Shown here in pieces: positions 36,272-46,985 of a stretch of DNA of 64,000 nucleotides. The DNA lies in assembly GCF_024713975.1 (NCBI RefSeq), contig NC_091116.1:6450621-6514620 (forward strand), written 5' to 3'. This DNA is from Paralichthys olivaceus. Taxonomy: Eukaryota > Chordata > Actinopteri > Pleuronectiformes > Paralichthyidae. A program made the translations under genes and the position numbers. The stretch's first letter is position 1, and the number at the start of each line of letters is the position of its first letter. Below the pieces are notes generated by a model. It worked only from the letters and a program-made list of their open reading frames with translations. It searched no databases and had not been told where the DNA came from.

Positions 36272-36310
36272 TCTGTGGTGTTTCTGTGGTGAGCAAAGTA
36301 CTGTATTTTA
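36010..36310 (+). mobile_element. Left part of a fish dispersed transposon, with a TG/G expansion
   Basis: The text from gggtggccacttgaggctgg through acctgtttacagcctggttc to ccttcatgacaactgtg is the left portion of a repeat frequent in fish genomes. It is interrupted by the TG and G tract at 36,203-36,270. What looks like its right end lies at 38,250-38,490. Confidence 0.5.
36203..36270 (+). repeat. (TG)n followed by a run of about 30 G residues
   Basis: A TG/TATG dinucleotide tract runs directly into an uninterrupted G homopolymer of roughly 29-30 bases. Such a tract can fold into G-quadruplexes, and its exact length is prone to assembly error. Confidence 0.9.
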
Positions 36311-37560
36311 TTTACTTGTCAGTAGTGATGAGCAGGTATCATTGTCTCTGTACCTGGCTTGTTAGCTTAGCTCCACTGACCTCCAGGCAAGATACCAGCA
36401 GTAATGGCGATGCTGACGGGAGCGACGGGGGTTATTAAACCGACATGAAGCGGTCCACACGGCAGAGAGAGAAGCGTTAGAGTTTATGGTGATAAATCTT
36501 TTAAACTGAAGGCGACTGTGTGTTTAGTAAATGAGCTCCACCAAGTTAGATATCTACCGTTAATAAAGTTGTTCAGCTCGCCAATCTATTTGGCTTGACT
36601 ATATTACTGTGAGTAACATCAGTATTAATGTTTTATTAGATCATTGTTTCAGAAATAACGTTAGTGCAGCTGCTGCAGTGTGAAACTTGTTGAGCTGGAC
36701 TTAATTTATTACCACATTCATTAACATTACCACAAACCTAGATTAACATACTGCAGGAACAGATTTACTGTGATAAACTGAAACTTGAACTTGTCTGACT
36801 TTACTGACTCTGTCATTAGAGTGTCAAATAAGTGAACATGCAGAATGTTGGTGACTCAGATATCCTGCACCCATGGATGTCCAGCATGAGGAGACAGAAC
36901 TGGACTCCAACAAGACTGAACACTGAGTCATCACTTCAGCACTGACTCCAGGTATAGACCTGTTTTCATAACTTACTAACAATTAAAGCAAAGTATTGCA
37001 CAAAATGCATAACAGTGTTAATTTTACCAACCATAATGGATATAGAAATTACAAACTGTAAGCAGGTGGAAGCACCACAGATTTCAGCCAAACTGATGTA
37101 CTAAAAGAAATAAATATTGTACAAATATATAAAATATTTCTACCACATCTGTAATATTAAAGGTGATAATCTATCACAGTGCTGTTTATAACAGTCCACA
37201 TCAAGTCCCTCAACTTCTCTCAGTGTGAAAACAGATAAATTATAAATAAGAGCACTGTTTACAACAGTGGTGTGTGGAGATTATAATCACATCTGTCATA
37301 TAATAACACATCTGCACTGAGTCTAATTCACTGTGAATTCCATAACAGGCTAAAAAACAAGGTTGTAATAGTAATGGTGGTTATACGAGCCTGTATCAGA
37401 ACATTTGTGAAACATAGTTACTATCACATGCAGCTTATTAATATTAACTTATTAAAATTACAGTCAAATGACAACACACAACCCTTTAAATAGGTAGTTA
37501 ACTTGCTTCAAACTGTTCATTAGGCGTGTTAAATAAACGGTAAATTACCACAATAACATT
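36311..37560. other. Spacer with no recognised gene
   Basis: AT-rich sequence lying between pieces of mobile elements. It may be part of the insertion that split the 36,010/38,490 element, but no coding feature is seen. Confidence 0.45.
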
Positions 37561-37599
37561 AAAAACCACTTGAGCCATGTAAGCATATTATGTAGTATG

Positions 37600-38010
37600 A
37601 TTATGATGATTATGTGTTGGGCAAGTTACTTCAAAAAGGAATATATTTCATATTACAAGTTACTTGCTTTTGAAAGTAATGTGTTTCGTTACAATATTAC
37701 CTTCTGTGTTGAGTAATAAGTTACTCATTACCTTTTGTTTTTTTGGTTTTAGTTTGTTTTTACCTTGTCACTTGATCGAACAGGGATTTTGCTGACAAGC
37801 TTCTGAAACGCCGGCGACTCAACTGCAGAAAGAGGCAGCGCATCCTCCACGACATACTCAGCCACCAGGCTTCTCACTTCTCCTGGGTCAAACATCTTCA
37901 CCTCTGGTCTGGAGAAATCCAACTCTCGTTGTTTAGATTCGCTCATGCCGTCATCTTCCGTCTGTTTAGCCTCTAGCTTAAGGTTGCTGTGCACTCTCTC
38001 CATAGTGCGA
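37600..38010 (-). mobile_element. hAT/ZBED-type transposase fragment
   Basis: The minus-strand frame 37,749-38,003 encodes a piece reading VEDALPLSAVESPAFQKLVSKIP. This matches the N-terminal part of hAT transposases downstream of the BED finger (a 'P-xS-xVE-x-xxF-x-xL' pattern). The neighbouring repeats of ttacttgcttttgaaagtaa are typical of hAT subterminal sequence. No catalytic core is present. Confidence 0.55.
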
Positions 38011-38249
38011 GTATAACCACTTAGAAAACGTTGAATTATCAGTTATTGCCATCTTGCCGTCTTCTTCTGTTCTTTATTTACGGCTGTTGCGCCTGGGTTT
38101 TAATAATTTATGATAATAGATAAATCAATAGGTTTCGTTGTTGTATAGTTTCAAGGTGACTTAACTCTGATTTAACACCGCAGCGCTAGCCGGTTAGCAG
38201 TAGCGGGTAGCATGTAGGCTAGCTCCGTAGCCTGAGGTTAACCAGGTAA

Positions 38250-38490
38250 CGATGAGCTCTGTGGGCGTGGCTCAGTTGTCAGTCTTCACTCAGCCCACCT
38301 AGCATCCACACGCGCTCCTCCTCTTTGCCCATTTATGGGTTAGCCAGGAACTAGGAGGAGTCAGGCCCCGGCAAGATGGCGCCGGGTGAAACGCCCACTG
38401 CGAGCCTCATTTTCAGTCTTCAGAAACCAACGGGTGACGTCACAGACACTACATCCATCTTTATATTCAGTCTGTGCTAACTGGAGGATT
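38250..38490 (+). mobile_element. Right end of a fish dispersed transposon
   Basis: The stretch gcgagcctcattttcagtct, then aaccaacgggtgacgtcaca and tctttatattcagtctgtg is the characteristic right terminus of the same repeat family as 36,010-36,310. An intact family member should be much shorter than 2.4 kb, so the two halves have been separated by later insertions. Confidence 0.5.
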
Positions 38491-39656
38491 AATAGAAAGA
38501 GGTCCCCCTCTGACCTAATTCAGGATGTGACCCCCTCCCTGCGGTGGGGATTAACAGCGTGGACGAGAGAAACAGCCACAAACGATCAGTCTATAACACA
38601 ACTTATTACACATGATTAGTTCCAAGCGCTCTCTTGATTTTGAGTCATCTCGACGTGTCGCCATATACACGTGGTTCTTGAAATTAAAAAAAGGAAAATC
38701 TAAATTTCGTTTGTTAGGAGTCATCTCAATGCACAAACGATCTTTGGTTAGCGTACCGGATGTGGGCAGCAGGTGCCACCGGAAGCGTGTTCGTCCATCC
38801 CTGCCTGCAGAGAAAAAGAAGCTAGCGGCTCTGAATTGCAAAAAAACCCATTCATTCATTGCGACAAAAGAAAAATCACTGATAATGTAAGATGTGCTTC
38901 TTGTATTTTTACTCTTGAATCTTCAGCTGTTCACCTTGAAAATAGCATCGCTGCGGTGCAGAATGACGGCATCGCCGGGGAGCCACTGCGGCAGCTACAT
39001 AGGCGGCTAGCTAAGTTAGCATGGCTTTGTTAGCCACACTGCTAAGCAAAACGACACCATTGAGAGGACTAGAGGAAGATGCTCGTGGTGTGTTTCTCGA
39101 CAGCGTGTGTTTGTATTAATAGATCGACATTATGTTTATCGTCAAACTATGATTCAAGACTCATCGGTTTGAATGCATCCCCTGCAAAGACGTGCAAATA
39201 CCGGGTGATGTCTGCAGTGGTTAGCTAATATATTTAGTTTCTGTCACTCGTGCATCAGCAAGACTTTGTGTTATCATTCTTAGATTGTATTATTCTGTGC
39301 AGCATTTTAACTGCAGCTTTGGCGACAAAAGATCGCAGACTAGGCCGCTGGGTTTGAAATGCAGATGGACAAGGCCAGACTCTGTTAGAAAAAGTGATGA
39401 TTTAAGATGTGTGATATCTGTACTGGATTCCCCTCAATAGTTTTTTCTATTCTGTCATCTCTGGTGGAAAAAGAAACTCTCTAAAAATAGTTTACCGTCT
39501 GCATTATATGGTACTTTCTAGACTTATTTTATTTGAAAAATATATTTGAAAAAACTGCTTAATATTATCTTGATTAATGATTTTTTACAATTTCAATTTA
39601 GAGATTAGAATTTACAATCATTTATTCAGTTTAACACTTTTATTTTGTGTCCACAG
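38491..39656. other. Upstream region of the C7orf57-like gene
   Basis: A non-coding first exon and promoter must lie in or before this segment, because the exon at 39657 opens with an acceptor. The somewhat GC-richer patch around 38,940-39,070 is a candidate, but no TATA box or clear donor settles it. Confidence 0.4.
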
Positions 39657-42600
39657 CTGAAATGAGCACCGTCCTGCCCAACCACAGAAGGACCAAGCCT
39701 GGAGGTAAGTTGTCAACAATTTCATTAAACAAATATTTTAATGTATTTATACTTTGTGTGGTTCCATCACCTGAACCATAAAGTGCAAGCTTTGTACTGT
39801 GGCCTTGAACCATCACTTTGCTTACAAATGGAGCCAGGTATACTAGCAGAGCAAGCAGATGTAATTCTTAGTTCATTGCAGGCATAAAGCCTGGGGCCGT
39901 AATCAGCGGTGTGACTGGGCCGACCTCCCAGATTCCCGGACTGTCCCAGAGTGCTGACGAAAGCACTCCGGCAGAGAGGACCAGCGGACGGCGAGTTGGG
40001 ATATTTGAGTCCGACTCGGACTACGTCAAGCTTGCGAAGCAGGGAGGACACAGGGGTAAAGGATACTTAATACTTGAAATATGTGTAAATATGATCATTT
40101 GCATGTTTGAGTAAGGGTTGTTGGACAGTTTCAGATTCAAGTTTTAGATTTTTCATAAAAATCCTAATTATTACCTGGTGCATTGGCTTTTATAGTTTCT
40201 TAAATTTTGTTAACATTTTCACACTTCTGTAGTAGTAATTGTTACATGTCACATTGTGCTTTCAAAGATGAGATTATATCTTTCTCCCCCCCTGCAGGCC
40301 TGTTGAGTCATGATGATGTTGAAGCTGATGATATACCAAAAAAAACCTACAATCCAGCCAGCTGGTTTGGAGACAATGAGTCAAAGAGGTAAGAAGACAC
40401 TGAAATAAGAAATGATGAGGATGCGTTGCCTCATGTTCAGACGATGGGTTTGTGCTGGAGGAAGAGAGTTAAGTGTTTGTCTGTAGAACTAGTCCTCAAG
40501 GAAAAGACATGAAATTGATTGTCTGACGATCTATCTTTTTTTTTTTCATGAGCCAGCTGGAGTTGTAAAAATGCTTCTTGATGCAGCGTAGAGCATTTAA
40601 AAAAGTTTCCCACCGTGTGATGAGTTGCGAGCAGTAATTTCACATCGTATGTCACCGTGGTTTTCTGCTTACAGTGGAAGCAAAGCAACGTCTCCCAACA
40701 GCCAGATGAAGGGGGGCAGCCTGCCTCTGGCTGCACCGTTTGGCACTGATAACAGTTCGTCCTGGGAAAGGGAGGCTGATAGCTTTTCCAATGATAACGA
40801 TAAGGTGAATGGACCAAACTAGTCACCCCCAACATGGCCGCCATGCCAATATCTTCCATCTTTTATTAATTTAGTTTTTACCATCACCTCTCCTTTTATT
40901 TTCACATTATTTTGCTCCCATCGCTGCATTTGCATTTTCGTTAAATTTCATTTGGGTTCAATGCTCTGCTGGTGCTCTGGCTCTGTGGTAATTTTGGATA
41001 AATATTGATTTAACTTTCAGGTAAGTGATGCTTTGAAAGGACCTGATAAATCAAGGCGTTTATTTAAGGCTCTTTAATTAAATCTTATTATTTTACTTAA
41101 TATTAAAGTCTCAAGTTTTTCTTTTATTAAAAAAATATATTTCATGGTAGTCTTATCAAGCTGATATCTTGCAGAGGCAGCTTTTCCAAGAAGCTGAAGC
41201 ATGTCAAATGTTGAGCTTTCATACCATGATGCAAATCTATTGCAGTATAAGAATGTTTACATGAGGCACCATTTCTTGCCTTTTCAAGAAAATAATGTTT
41301 AAGATACAGCATATTTATCAAATGTTTATAGGGTTGCTAGTGGTTGCTGTTTGGATTTGAACCGAGTTTTGTTTCTTCTCTCATCTCCATTGCATGACTG
41401 ATTTCACCTGAAGTTGTCCTCATCATCATTTCATCATTCGCTGTATCACTTGGATATATTTTATATTTAACCTATTTTACTGTGGTTCTGCAGCATAAAG
41501 GTCAGAATCGTCCTCATGTGAATTTGTTGTTTAACGATAAGAGTTTTGTTAACGCTCTCATCCTGCAGATGTCTCCTGATGGTGCTGCCTGTCAGTTGGA
41601 TGGTCTGTCCTTAGGCAGCAATTACAAGAGAACGTGAGTAAATCTCTTATTGGCCATATTTAAACAATGTGCCACCAAATATAAAACATCCAAAGTTAAT
41701 TAACATTCATTTTTTGGTCACCTGTTCACCGAAGGCCCAAGTAACAATTCAATGCTCTTAAGGGAATGCTTCAATGCAGCACATAAAGGGATAGTTCACC
41801 GAAAAATGAAAATTCACTCATTTCTACTCACAAGGGGTGGGTGAAGTGGTCGAGTCCACAAAAGCCTTCTGGGGTCTCGGGTAAACAGCGTTTTCTCAGA
41901 TGTAATAAAACAGAAAAGACACAACATGCCTCCATACTGCTCGTGTGGTATCATCCAAGTGTCCGTAAGCACCAACATTCATATTTGTCTCAAAGTGGCC
42001 TCATTTACACCATGTTTTAGCCTGAATGTCCACTGTTATCCTCATCGCAAACACTCTCGCAGGCTGCGTGTTCGTGTGGCTACGTCCGCTTGCGCTAAAT
42101 GACTTTTAAGCTTAAAACACGGTGTAAATTAAGCTGCTTGAGTTTAATAAGAATGTCTCCAAAAGTGTTTTGTGGACTAAAACACAAATATCCCTTAAAA
42201 AACGTGGCAGAGTCGGAGAAATCGGAGCCTTGGACACATCAGTTTGAGTGAAGTCACAGTGATGGTGTTGTCTCCTGTCATCTCTTCAGGTGTTATGATA
42301 AGAGGGCTCCCCCAGTCAGCATGTCCAAGCTGCTGAGTCATGGTTATGTGGAGGAGAAGAAGAAATCTCCCAATGACGACGATGCCTCAAGTACGACATT
42401 GTTTGTTTACAGGTTCAAGGGATTAGTTTATGTGTTTGCCAATCCTATTGTGCAGTTATACATCACACACAAGTATTACCTGAGGAAAAAAAACTGTAAA
42501 TATGTTAATACACTGATTTCTATAGTAAAAATGTTTAACTATATAAATATTGTTAATGTTAAACATTTAAACCACATTTTAAAGGCCTTGAACATCTCTC

Positions 42601-42754
42601 ATATTAATAAGTATAATATATAAGTTTCTATAAAGAATATTGAGTTTATTTTTGCTTCAAATGTTGATTTGGGTATTTTTGCTTGTTTTGTTTTCTAGGT
42701 GTGACCTCAGAACAGAGCAGCACCATCGTGACGGAGGTGGACGATCTGGAGTAG
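39657..42754 (+). CDS. C7orf57-like (DUF5524) protein, complete
   Basis: Coding exons are 39657-39704 (ATG at 39662), 39882-40055, 40298-40388, 40675-40804, 41569-41633, 42290-42390 and 42699-42754 (TAG at 42752). Phases close to 660 nt, or 219 residues. The segments TSQIPGLSQSADES and SDSDYVKLAKQGG, and the later MSKLLSHGYVEE, line up in the same order with human C7orf57 as I remember it. The protein is hydrophilic and rich in Ser and Asp, with no signal peptide or membrane segment. It is shorter than the human protein. Function is unknown. Ending VDDLE, it lacks the long C-terminal extension of mammals. Confidence is high that this is a real gene and moderate for the family name. Confidence 0.78.
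41780..42125. repeat. Dispersed fish repeat with internal hairpin in a C7orf57-like intron
   Basis: The segment opens aaagggatagttcaccgaaa and continues with tccatactgctcgtgtggta, a text shared by a common fish interspersed repeat. It carries a near-palindrome: ttacaccatgttttagcc near 42,005 and the inverse ttaaaacacggtgtaaatt near 42,112. Confidence 0.6.
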
Positions 42755-45700
42755 TGTGCACAGGTCCTAGTCTGGAGGGAGAAGGGGGGTGCCGTCCTAA
42801 CACTGGTTCATGGTGTCGCAAATCCACGAACACTCCGCCCGTCACAGGATTCACTCACATTAATTGTACATCCACTGACTCTTAGGTTTTGTACTCATGT
42901 TTATGCTAAAGGTACCGTCCTATCTGTTTTGCTTTAATTTATAAAATAGGAACTCACACAGGTTTCATTGAGTAGACGTGTTGGTGCTCGCAGTAATTTT
43001 TTCCGTTCAGTGTTATCGTTTCTCGGTTTGAAAGACGAGTTGTGCACAGGGCAGGAAACTAACATTTTGGTTCTGTTTATTTTACCAGCTAGTTAAATTT
43101 TAGAACTTAAAACAAGATACAGCCTCACCTGCTAAATCCTAAAGTCTCATGGGTTTGGCTGGTAGCTCTAGTTAGTTTCCCTCCCTGGTTGTATGAAGTT
43201 TGAGTTAGTGAATTTTTAAGAAGTGTTTGTGCTAATGATTTGTGGTGCCAGTGACGTGAAACATAATTTGTTTTGATCAAGGGCTCCTGCTTTCTGAAGG
43301 GACGTTAGAGGTATGCGTGTTTGCGGCTGCGGCGGTCGATATGATCATTTGTTGAGACAGCAACCCCGCAGCTATGACCACATGCCAAAGGGCAGACTGA
43401 TGGCCAAAGCCACGGCGGTTTGTGTGGTAAAAAAGGTCCAGACATGATTTTTAAGTTGCTGCGCTGCAGAAGGTTGCTCTACTCTGCTTCTTCCCCACAA
43501 ATTTTTTTAATTTAAATAGTGAAACATGCAGTGGTTTAATTTGTTGGTGGATTTTTTTGTCCAGTAATCAGATTAAAAGCGCATTACAAAGAAAATGCAT
43601 CTGGTAAAAAAAGGACAAAATTGATTGATTAACTCAAGTGACATTTGCAAGTTTCAATTAGAAAAACCAGCATGTGATGCAAATTCCATTCTCTCATCAG
43701 TGCTAATAAATTAGGAAGCTCATAAGTAAGACAATAACTGTGCCAAGCCCTGGATGCTGGTCCAGATGTGTCAGACGCTTGCTAGCGAGAGTTCAAAACT
43801 TCTTGCATTCTGCAAGTTAAAATGTTGCTGTTTGCAACAACGGATTAAAACATTCTGGGAAGTTGTAGAAAAGAAGCCGCCTTCTGCAGCCCGACGACCC
43901 GAAAACCAATTCCAGTGTAATGCCCTGTGAAGATTAGAGGAGTTTTTGAAAAGTGAGTTCTGAACATGCCAACCAAGCAGTTTTTTCCCTGCACACATGC
44001 AGTGTTTTGACCTAGTAGACTCCAGTAGGAGAAGTTAGTTAGTGCACAGCCTGGTCACACCAAACCCGCCATCTCATGACGTGTTTTTCTGCCGGATAAA
44101 CATTTTCTGTTCAGATTAGAGAGTTAATTAATGCTGCATCATTCTTGCATATAAAAACTTCACAAGCAACTCTGAGTACTGCAGCAGCTGCATGTGAATG
44201 AATCCAGCCCAGACTGTTACCTGCATGTCATCTTCAGTCTCTCTTTCCTGCCTTTCCACTGTCACTATCATAATAAAGGCAAAAATGCCAGAAAAAAAAA
44301 AACTAAAAACTTCACAACCATACTTTGAAGCAGTGAAAAATAGATTTCCTGGTGTTTGAGTGATCACAAACAATTGAGTTTGTGGTGTGATTCAAGTCCC
44401 CATTTTCCCCTGAAACAAACATACACAAAGCCTAATGGGTGCATTAAATTCCTAAATAAAAGCCAAATCAAAAATACCTTAGTTCAAATATCTTTAAAAA
44501 ACTTAGGTGTCATAATGTCACTAATATTACCCAGTTTAAAACAAAAGAAGGTCAAGATTGATGCCACTTTAAAAATATCCTTTATATTAAGTTAACCTAT
44601 ATTTCAAGTCAAGAAATAGAAGCTGGGAAATATCTTAAGTTGCAATTAACACACGGAATTAGCATCAGTCTAATGTTTATAATGTGTAAATACTTTATGA
44701 ATAGTAAGATATTGACTGAAATAGAAACAAAAATACATTCTACAGATTTTAAATACCACATAAACCAATGCAGACGACAAGGATGCATGAAAATGGTTAA
44801 CGGCAGATGTATTTGTGGTGTCTATCCATTTTACTTCTGCAGGTCTTAAAAAGCACTGAACTTAGTTTGCTTCAGAGCACATTAAAGAGTCCTAAATATT
44901 TCCTGTTGTCTACTGACAGCTGTCGTGTTAGTTGTTTAAATCGTATTGAATCTTGTTTCTGGCTGCCAGGAGATGTAAATCTTATGTGAAGCACCATCAC
45001 AACTGCAGCCAACACTCACTACTGCAGCTACAGTAGTGAGGAGGCTCTTCATCTCCTCAAGGGCACTTTCCAGTTTTTGGCAAAAATCGTTTCAAACATC
45101 CATTTTTAGGTTTGGTTTCTCTAAATAAGATCAACTATAGAATATGGAATTGTAGTTATACTCTGCTGAAAACGGTGCAATACAAAGGTACTGATATCAT
45201 TCCATCTGGTTCTTCATACTTTGCGCTGGATGACTGAAAAATAAGTATTAAATTTAGTTTTATGTGTTTCTGAAAACTTCTTAAAAAGTATTAAATAAGT
45301 TGTCGAGCCCTACAGAAACCCCAGTGAGAGATGTGGCTTCTGAAACACTTTAACAACCTTTAGTGTTACTGAACAAATTAATAGTGGTCAAAGCAGTGAA
45401 GTAAATTTAACCCCCAATCTTTTAAGTTCAATTTAGAGCCCTGCTCTATTGCAGAGTGCTCTCAGAGTTGCCCTTGGTGTCTCCAACTCCTCCTCGGCTG
45501 CTTGCTGATGCGATTGCACTTTGACAGTTTGGCCTTGAGTCATCTAACAGTTATTTTTGAAAAGTAGCTCCAAAAACAGCGTGCGACAGTAACTCCTAAA
45601 AATCCTCATTCTGCCGGGACATTTTTCTGGTGAATGAAACGCTCTTAAATAGAAAAGGACGAGTCTAAGATTTTAAGCTCCGAGTTTGTCCCAATAAATC

Positions 45701-46310
45701 CAAACCCATTCACACCGCGTCACTAAATGATGCAGCAGTAACGCACTCTCATTGGAAACGGCTTTAGTTGATGTCATGTTCAGCACAACATTCTGTTTGT
45801 CACTTTTCTCCGCACAATATATATTTAAGCAGTGATGCATAATTCATCTGTATTATCTGTAGTATTAAAAAGTGTTGTTCTAAAACTATAGACGCTTTAC
45901 TGTGCTTAGTGACACTGGTTCTTATTTTGCAGTACAAGGAAGGGAGAATGTATCATCTTTGGATATAGTTTGCTTCGAAGAACGGGTTTATTTCTTTTAA
46001 CTGTTAAATATTCAGGTACAGTATTTACGTTTTAAAACTTAATCCTCCTCTCTCTGTGGGTTGGTGCCGTTATCAGTTTATATACCTGTAGTTGGAAACT
46101 TTTATTGGCTTAACTTTGCCAACTCCTCCCCTGAAATGTCATTACTCTTGATTTTTACTTGCAAGTGTTAAATTCTCCTCTACAAGAGAGTGAAGATTGT
46201 GTTCGTTGTGAGGAAAAAGATACACCTTAATGTAAGACCAAGCTCAATTTGATGACTGCACACAGACTCTATATCATTCCAATAAATGGGCATGTGCATG
46301 TAAATGTGTC
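42755..46310 (+). other. Likely long 3'UTR or 3' flank of the C7orf57-like gene
   Basis: No coding sequence is recognised. The strongest polyadenylation context is AATAAA at 46281-46286 followed by a TG/T-rich stretch. If used, it would give a 3.5-kb 3'UTR; earlier hexamers (for example near 43,703) could give shorter ones. Confidence 0.4.
46281..46286 (+). terminator. Candidate distal polyadenylation signal
   Basis: A canonical hexamer followed about 10-35 bases later by a tgtgcatgtaaatgtgtcctg-type GU-rich element and a T run. Confidence 0.5.
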
Positions 46311-46985
46311 CTGTTTTTTTTTTCCTACATGATGGAACATGTAAATCAGTCATAGAACAAATTGTACTTTCTAGATTGAAGTTTCTTTTATTTCAATTCT
46401 GGAAAATTGCTTATCAATGGAAAAAAAAAGTTATCTGAGTTCAGGCACATCATTATCAGCCCAAAATAATTAGCTTGATGTGAATTAAAATAAAAATCCC
46501 TTATCATAGCGCTTTCAATGTTTTTACAGGTACAACGAATTGGATCAGGGCTTCAAATGTACTCAAAAGTAAATAGAAACTGACAGTTATAGTTATTCTG
46601 AAATGCATCTTTGACTTGTGAATGAGTGCCTTGTTTATTTGAACATACACTATAAATATAAAGGGAAACTATCACATTCTAATGTGGTCTGGGGCGATCA
46701 GACCAAAACTTATGAATGAAGGGAGCTCTCACTTTGATGCTACCGACAAGGATAAAGTGCAGATGTCTTGTTCCATTTAGGATATTAAGTTTGTGTTACA
46801 ACTAAGAACTCCTGAAATGATTTTGCATTGAATCAAATCAAAGTCTATTTAAAGGTGAAAGTCTGAGGTCAGCGCAAATTCCAAAACACAAGCTCTGCAA
46901 ATACCAAAAAACTGTAAACATGTATTCCTACATGTGTGTAACATTAAAACATTTAAATTTGGAGGAGTAGCACAAAAACCCTGTT

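Noticed and set aside
38551-38890. Overlapping frames on both strands before the C7orf57-like gene
   Set aside because: Neither peptide resembles a known family and the two overlap antisense, so chance is likelier.
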